NCBI GenBank assembly: GCA_012841565.1
Contig: DUUM01000262.1
Coordinates: forward strand, 1 to 17,694
From: Candidatus Epulonipiscium sp.
Lineage (GTDB): Bacteria > Bacillota_A > Clostridia > Lachnospirales > Cellulosilyticaceae
Direction of reading: 5' to 3'
Length of the DNA stretch: 17,694 nt
Within the stretch, counting starts at the first letter, position 1; each line of letters begins with the position of its first letter. The notes beneath the pieces were generated by a model. That model had not been told where the DNA came from, did not search any database, and saw nothing but the letters and a program-made list of their open reading frames with translations. The translations under genes were made by a program, and so were the position numbers. This document shows positions 13,897 through 17,694 of this stretch, piece after piece.

Positions 13897-16800
13897 TTAT
13901 ATCACTGCAAAGGCAAGGGACTGTTCCCTTAGCACTTCTTCCACTTCTGCCATTGGCATAGGCTTATAATAATAATAACCCTGTACATCATCGCACAATT
14001 TTTGATTTAAAAAGTCTAACTGCCCTTTTGTTTCAACACCTTCAGCTATAACGTTAAGCCCAAGGTTTTTGGCTAAATTAATAATAACCATAATAATAGC
14101 CCTGTCCTTTTCATTAGACTCAATTCCCTGTGTGAACTGCATGTCAATTTTAATCCTATCAATAGGAAGCAGTTTCAACCTACTGAGAGATGAATACTCT
14201 GTCCCAAAATCATCAATAGCAATGGTTACTCCTATGTTCTTTAGCTTAGCTAATGCTTCTTCTATATAGATTGATTCCTTAATGGCGGCACTTTCTGTAA
14301 TCTCAATCTCAAGATACTCAGAAGCTAAGTTTGACTCCTTAAGAATATCCTTTACAAGGTTAACGATGCTAGGGCTGATTAATTGGATAGCCGATAAGTT
14401 AACAGCCATGCGCAATGGTGGTAGATTCATATCTTGCCATTTTTTAGTTTGGATACAGGCTGTCCTAAGCACCCATTCACCAATGCTATTAATTAAGCCA
14501 TTTTTCTCAGCTAAAGGGATAAATACCCCTGGCGATATCATGCCTTTTTCAGGATGTTCCCAGCGCAGCAAGGCTTCTAACCCATTTATTCTTCCCGACA
14601 CTATATCTACTTGAGGTTGGTAATAAACGACCAACTCATTTCTTTCTATGGCACTAGAGAGATCATTTGAGAGAATAATGTTCATTTCCACTTCTTCTTT
14701 CATCTTTGTGGTATACACTGTATACTGATTTTTTCCTTTTTCTTTTGCCTTATACATAGCCATGTCTGCATTTTCAATTAATAAATCCGCCTCTTCCCCG
14801 TCACCAGGATAAACAGCTATCCCCACACTGCTTGTTACTAAAAAATCCTGTCCCTGTATATTAAAAGGTTCCCCGAACAAGGCCATGATTAGATCCACAA
14901 CTTTAAAAATATCTTCCTCATTGTTAATATCATTGAGCAAAATCATAAACTCATCACCGCCAAATCTAGCCACGGTGTCTGTCTTTCCCACACTTTTTCG
15001 CAGCTTATTTGCAACTTCTTTCAGTAATTCATCGCCACCTTTATGTCCGATGGTATCATTCACTGCTTTGAAATCATCAAGGTCTAGAAATAGAACAGCT
15101 GCCTGTTTTCCATTCTTCTTAGCCAAACGAATCCCTTGATTGGTTCTATCTTTAAATAAAAATCGATTAGGTAGGGTTGTCAAAGTATCATAATAAGCCA
15201 TATATTCAATCTCTTTTTCATCTTTTATTTTTGCTAACCCTTGGGCTATTAGGTTAGATAAAATACCAATCTGTTTAATCTCCTCTTCTGACCATTTTTT
15301 ATGTGATAGAAGGGACTCAAACCCTATAAATCCATCAATATCATTATCCTTTCCAATAGCTACTGTCACAAATGTTTTAACCTTTTGACGCATCAATTGT
15401 TCCTGCTCCGCTCTAGCTTCTGGGGGCATAGCAGAGATATCATCAATATGGACAACTTTGTTTTTTTTAAGCTGCTCAAATCCCCATGAACAAATAGTAA
15501 CAGGTGCTTCTTCTACCTTTCCCACTTCCGGTTCTATACCTTCTGCGCACCACTCATACGAATAGGTCATTGTATTGCTTTGATGGTTAACTAAAAATAT
15601 GTAAGCACGATCTATCTGGAAGAATGCGCCTATATTCAGTAGTAGTTTATTAATCTTTGTATCAAGGTTTTCTTGATTAACATTAACAAATTCCAGAGAA
15701 ACTTCTGAGTTTATTTTTTGAAACGCAATTTGCGCATTATTTTCTTTAATTTTAGCAATATAGATTCTATTGACGTAGTATCCTATTAAGAATGCTGTGG
15801 CAAACACCCCTATCCTTGCGATATAATCATACTGATCGATTAATACCGTAACTTCAGGATTGAGTATCCACATGAGTCTTTGCGTAATGATGGCTATAAC
15901 CGTAGAAGAAATTAAAAGTGTCCTGTTACTAAATATAAGGGAACTCATCATAATGACAATCGGAAATGCCCATACTGTTAACCCGCCATAATCATTCGTT
16001 GCAAACATAATAATGGGTATACTTAGCACTAGAGTAATGATGGTAAGAGCCTCTTTTACTGATGTTTTCTTAATCCTTTGAAACATGTAGACCCCAAAGC
16101 CTACCATACTAAAAAGTCCACCCTTTAAAATACCTCCTTTAATATCTCCATCATTCCCACGAATAAAGGGTATATATTCTGATATAAAACTTATTAGCCC
16201 CCCTAATAAAAGAGCTCTAGCTATATTTTTAAATATCTTTTCTTGATCTTCTTCCGTAACAATCATTTCACTGCTATAGGACTTCTCTTGTCCCATTGCC
16301 CCATAATATCTTGCACCATAATACATGGTCCAAGTTGGCAGTAAAATAAATACAGGTGCCAATTGTGGCAAAGGTTTTGCAAGTATTGAACCTACCCCTA
16401 TATCGACTAAGCTTCCTAATATGAAGGAGGCAATAAATGACAACATAATTAGCGTGCCTTGTTTAGCAAGTTTTTTATCCTCTAATTTTTGTTTCCATTT
16501 CCAAATAACCACCAAACCTACTACTGCGTATAAAGTATAATAGGCATAAAAAAACCAATCCAAAGTATTATTGATTGGCATATTAACCCAACCATATGTA
16601 AGTTTCTGTAGATTATGCTGAGCTGCAGCCATATGATTTGAAAAAGAAAAAATATATATACTAATAAATCCTGGTATATACAAAAATTTTAAAAGTCCCT
16701 TGTTATTTAGTGTTCTATTTTCATAAGTCAGTAAGATTAAAAAATGTAATATTATACTATATACCATTGTCCACCCAATAGCTGAAACACGCCGCCACAG

Positions 16801-16998
16801 CAGCGCTGACTCCGGGCCTTGGGCCGTAATCCCTATAGCAAATCCCAAAGACCATATACTCATAGCAATACAAACAGCTAAGAATAATCTGTTGAGACTG
16901 GATTTGGGGTTTAATCTAATGATATACGTCCCCAACAAAAGATAGATAAAAATAAGTAGTGTAAATATTACTGAAAGTATAGGCGCTATATATTCCAT
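13897..16998 (-). CDS. Membrane GAF-GGDEF-EAL cyclic-di-GMP turnover protein
   Basis: A 1033-residue multi-domain signalling protein, numbered from ATG 16998. I prefer this ATG because GGAGGA directly abuts the in-frame ATG at 17004 but sits 6 nt from 16998. It has a seven-helix N-terminal sensor (about 5-228, resembling the histidine-kinase 7TM module), a second hydrophobic block (about 258-410) and a GAF domain (about 430-590). A GGDEF domain follows (about 600-765; metal-binding FLDLDDF, active site RFGGDEF at 678-684), then an EAL domain (about 775-1025). EAL catalytic elements are all present: EALLRW, NLS (867-869), EITES, DDFG, KID, AEGVE and QGY. The inhibitory RxxD site before GGDEF is replaced by GKTD, and DDFGTG is DDFGTE. 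It probably makes and/or degrades c-di-GMP. Confidence 0.93.
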   Translation of the reverse strand: MEYIAPILSVIFTLLIFIYLLLGTYIIRLNPKSSLNRLFLAVCIAMSIWSLGFAIGITAQGPESALLWRRVSAIGWTMVYSIILHFLILLTYENRTLNNKGLLKFLYIPGFISIYIFSFSNHMAAAQHNLQKLTYGWVNMPINNTLDWFFYAYYTLYAVVGLVVIWKWKQKLEDKKLAKQGTLIMLSFIASFILGSLVDIGVGSILAKPLPQLAPVFILLPTWTMYYGARYYGAMGQEKSYSSEMIVTEEDQEKIFKNIARALLLGGLISFISEYIPFIRGNDGDIKGGILKGGLFSMVGFGVYMFQRIKKTSVKEALTIITLVLSIPIIMFATNDYGGLTVWAFPIVIMMSSLIFSNRTLLISSTVIAIITQRLMWILNPEVTVLIDQYDYIARIGVFATAFLIGYYVNRIYIAKIKENNAQIAFQKINSEVSLEFVNVNQENLDTKINKLLLNIGAFFQIDRAYIFLVNHQSNTMTYSYEWCAEGIEPEVGKVEEAPVTICSWGFEQLKKNKVVHIDDISAMPPEARAEQEQLMRQKVKTFVTVAIGKDNDIDGFIGFESLLSHKKWSEEEIKQIGILSNLIAQGLAKIKDEKEIEYMAYYDTLTTLPNRFLFKDRTNQGIRLAKKNGKQAAVLFLDLDDFKAVNDTIGHKGGDELLKEVANKLRKSVGKTDTVARFGGDEFMILLNDINNEEDIFKVVDLIMALFGEPFNIQGQDFLVTSSVGIAVYPGDGEEADLLIENADMAMYKAKEKGKNQYTVYTTKMKEEVEMNIILSNDLSSAIERNELVVYYQPQVDIVSGRINGLEALLRWEHPEKGMISPGVFIPLAEKNGLINSIGEWVLRTACIQTKKWQDMNLPPLRMAVNLSAIQLISPSIVNLVKDILKESNLASEYLEIEITESAAIKESIYIEEALAKLKNIGVTIAIDDFGTEYSSLSRLKLLPIDRIKIDMQFTQGIESNEKDRAIIMVIINLAKNLGLNVIAEGVETKGQLDFLNQKLCDDVQGYYYYKPMPMAEVEEVLREQSLAFAVI

Positions 16999-17165
16999 AA
17001 ACATTCCTCCAAGTCAAATTAACTTTAAACGTAGTCCCTATATTAAACTATACTACATATATCGACATATTATTTATATATACGAGTGTTTATCTTAATA
17101 AAACCCATATGGTTAAATTTTATTTTTTCGGCATTAAATGGGTAATCATATAGCTATCTTTCAAT

Positions 17166-17212
17166 AACTATAGCGCCACCTAGAGTTTCAAACTCTAGGT
17201 GGCGCTATAGTT
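17166..17212 (-). terminator. Long perfect hairpin downstream of the broken permease
   Basis: Two 23-nt arms (17166-17188 and 17190-17212) pair perfectly around a single central base. It lies 71 nt past the permease stop. The T-run on the minus strand is weak (TTATTGAAA), so termination efficiency is uncertain. The core ACCTAGAGTTT is shared with the operon terminator at 5492-5531. No clear promoter for the GGDEF-EAL gene stands out in the AT-rich 17013-17165 stretch. Confidence 0.7.
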
Positions 17213-17283
17213 GTTTCACCTGATATACCATATTCTTTATAGCACGTTTTTGTATGACCCCACTGCATGGGTCCCCTCCTAAA

Positions 17284-17545
17284 TTATCCTTTAGTTGCTC
17301 CCATGGTTACGCCTGCTGTAATCCATTTATTCAATGCAAAATAGGCAATCAATGGTGGCAATATCGTAATCGTAATGGCAGCAAAGGTTGAACCCCAATC
17401 AACATTACCGAATGCACCTACATAATCTTTTAGACCCATTGCAACCGTTTTAGCAGCGTCTTTATTTATAAAAGTGTTCGCAAAAATAAAATCATTCCAT
17501 ATTAATATACTGTACATGGACGCTACTGGACTTATGGCAATACCT
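17284..17545 (-). pseudogene. IS-truncated carbohydrate ABC permease (MalG-type C-terminus)
   Basis: The minus-strand frame is open from the insertion-sequence edge and reads GIAISPVASMYSILIWNDFI, then the last transmembrane helix and the ending TAGVTMGATKG, typical of MalG-like permeases. Only about 86 of roughly 280 residues remain, and the EAA coupling loop would lie just upstream of the break. The frame is continuous up to 17545, where the IS3-type end begins, so the ATG at 17517 is an internal methionine and not a start. It is a second sugar transporter, distinct from the intact operon. Confidence 0.8.
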
Positions 17546-17694
17546 TGGACACAAAAAGTCGAAATATGTTACGCTACTCTTAATGCCTCATCTTCCTTTT
17601 GTTGTGGTGTCATATAATTAAGAGAGCTATGAATTCTTTTTCGATTGTACCATGACTCTATATACTCAAAAATGGCGCTGTTTGCATCATTAAA
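17546..17694 (-). mobile_element. IS3-family insertion sequence, 3' end (continues beyond window)
   Basis: The element's end begins TGGACACAAAAAGTCG at 17546, in keeping with the TG...CA termini of IS3-family elements. It encodes the end of the transposase on the minus strand and interrupts the permease frame. The left-hand target-site copy would be the bases just before 17546 (ACCT or CCT); the other end lies outside the window. Confidence 0.8.
17569..17694 (-). CDS. IS3-family transposase OrfB, C-terminal part
   Basis: The last 41 residues of an IS3 OrfB/InsF-type DDE transposase, open at the window edge. The block AIFEYIESWYNRKRIHSSLN is the hallmark sequence after the catalytic Glu, followed by YMTPQQKEDEALRVA and TAA. 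The catalytic Asp and Glu residues lie outside the window. Only the 3' end can be judged, so whether the element is intact is unknown. Confidence 0.9.
   Translation of the reverse strand, partial: FNDANSAIFEYIESWYNRKRIHSSLNYMTPQQKEDEALRVA

Noticed and set aside
17013..17165. Cyclic-di-GMP riboswitch or other leader RNA before the GGDEF-EAL gene
   Set aside because: I saw no conserved riboswitch core; the stretch is simply AT-rich.
17284..17517. A complete small membrane protein starting at Met 17517
   Set aside because: The frame is open and homologous upstream of that Met as far as the IS end, so it is a truncated permease.

Overview
The window is AT-rich DNA with strong Shine-Dalgarno sites, sigma-A-type promoters and classic rho-independent hairpins. 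Its proteins look most like those of Clostridia (Bacillota), plausibly a plant-polysaccharide-using, Lachnospirales-like anaerobe. The genus cannot be fixed from this sequence. I saw no rRNA, tRNA or CRISPR array.

Layout from left to right. (1) 1-300 holds a long palindromic repeat and a frameshifted small ORF remnant. (2) 298-3660, minus strand: a PQQ-type sugar dehydrogenase-fold protein, a tiny lipoprotein, a geranylgeranyl-reductase-like flavoprotein, and a YozG-like XRE regulator paired with a DUF2975 membrane protein. (3) 3862-5491 is a gene graveyard on the minus strand. It holds an unidentified C-terminal tail, two decayed GH32 (sucrose/fructan hydrolase) genes fused to each other, a possible TetR tail, and a piece of an EamA transporter. 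(4) 5492-12170 is an intact minus-strand operon with a clear promoter and terminator: lipoprotein sugar-binding protein, two ABC permeases, a GH130 phosphorylase and a GH36 alpha-galactosidase. (5) 12431-13567, plus strand: a DUF362 protein with a C-terminal two-cluster ferredoxin. (6) 13682-13863: the eroded remains of a type II toxin-antitoxin pair. (7) 13897-16998, minus strand: a large membrane GAF-GGDEF-EAL cyclic-di-GMP protein. (8) 17284 to the right edge: the C-terminal stub of another sugar ABC permease, cut by an IS3-family insertion sequence that runs off the window.

The main functional unit is the operon in (4). It fits uptake of alpha-galactosylated beta-manno-oligosaccharides (galactomannan fragments), cytoplasmic removal of galactose by GH36, and phosphorolysis of the mannoside backbone by GH130. 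No ATPase is encoded with it, so a shared MsmK/MalK-type ATPase elsewhere is inferred. Carbohydrate loci around it are being lost: the GH32 genes, the EamA transporter and the second permease are all broken.

I did not find a convincing new multi-gene system. The most informative features are the in-frame fusion debris at 3862-5491, the toxin-antitoxin relic that keeps a near-consensus promoter, the IS-cut permease, and a family of perfect hairpins that share a CCTAGA core.
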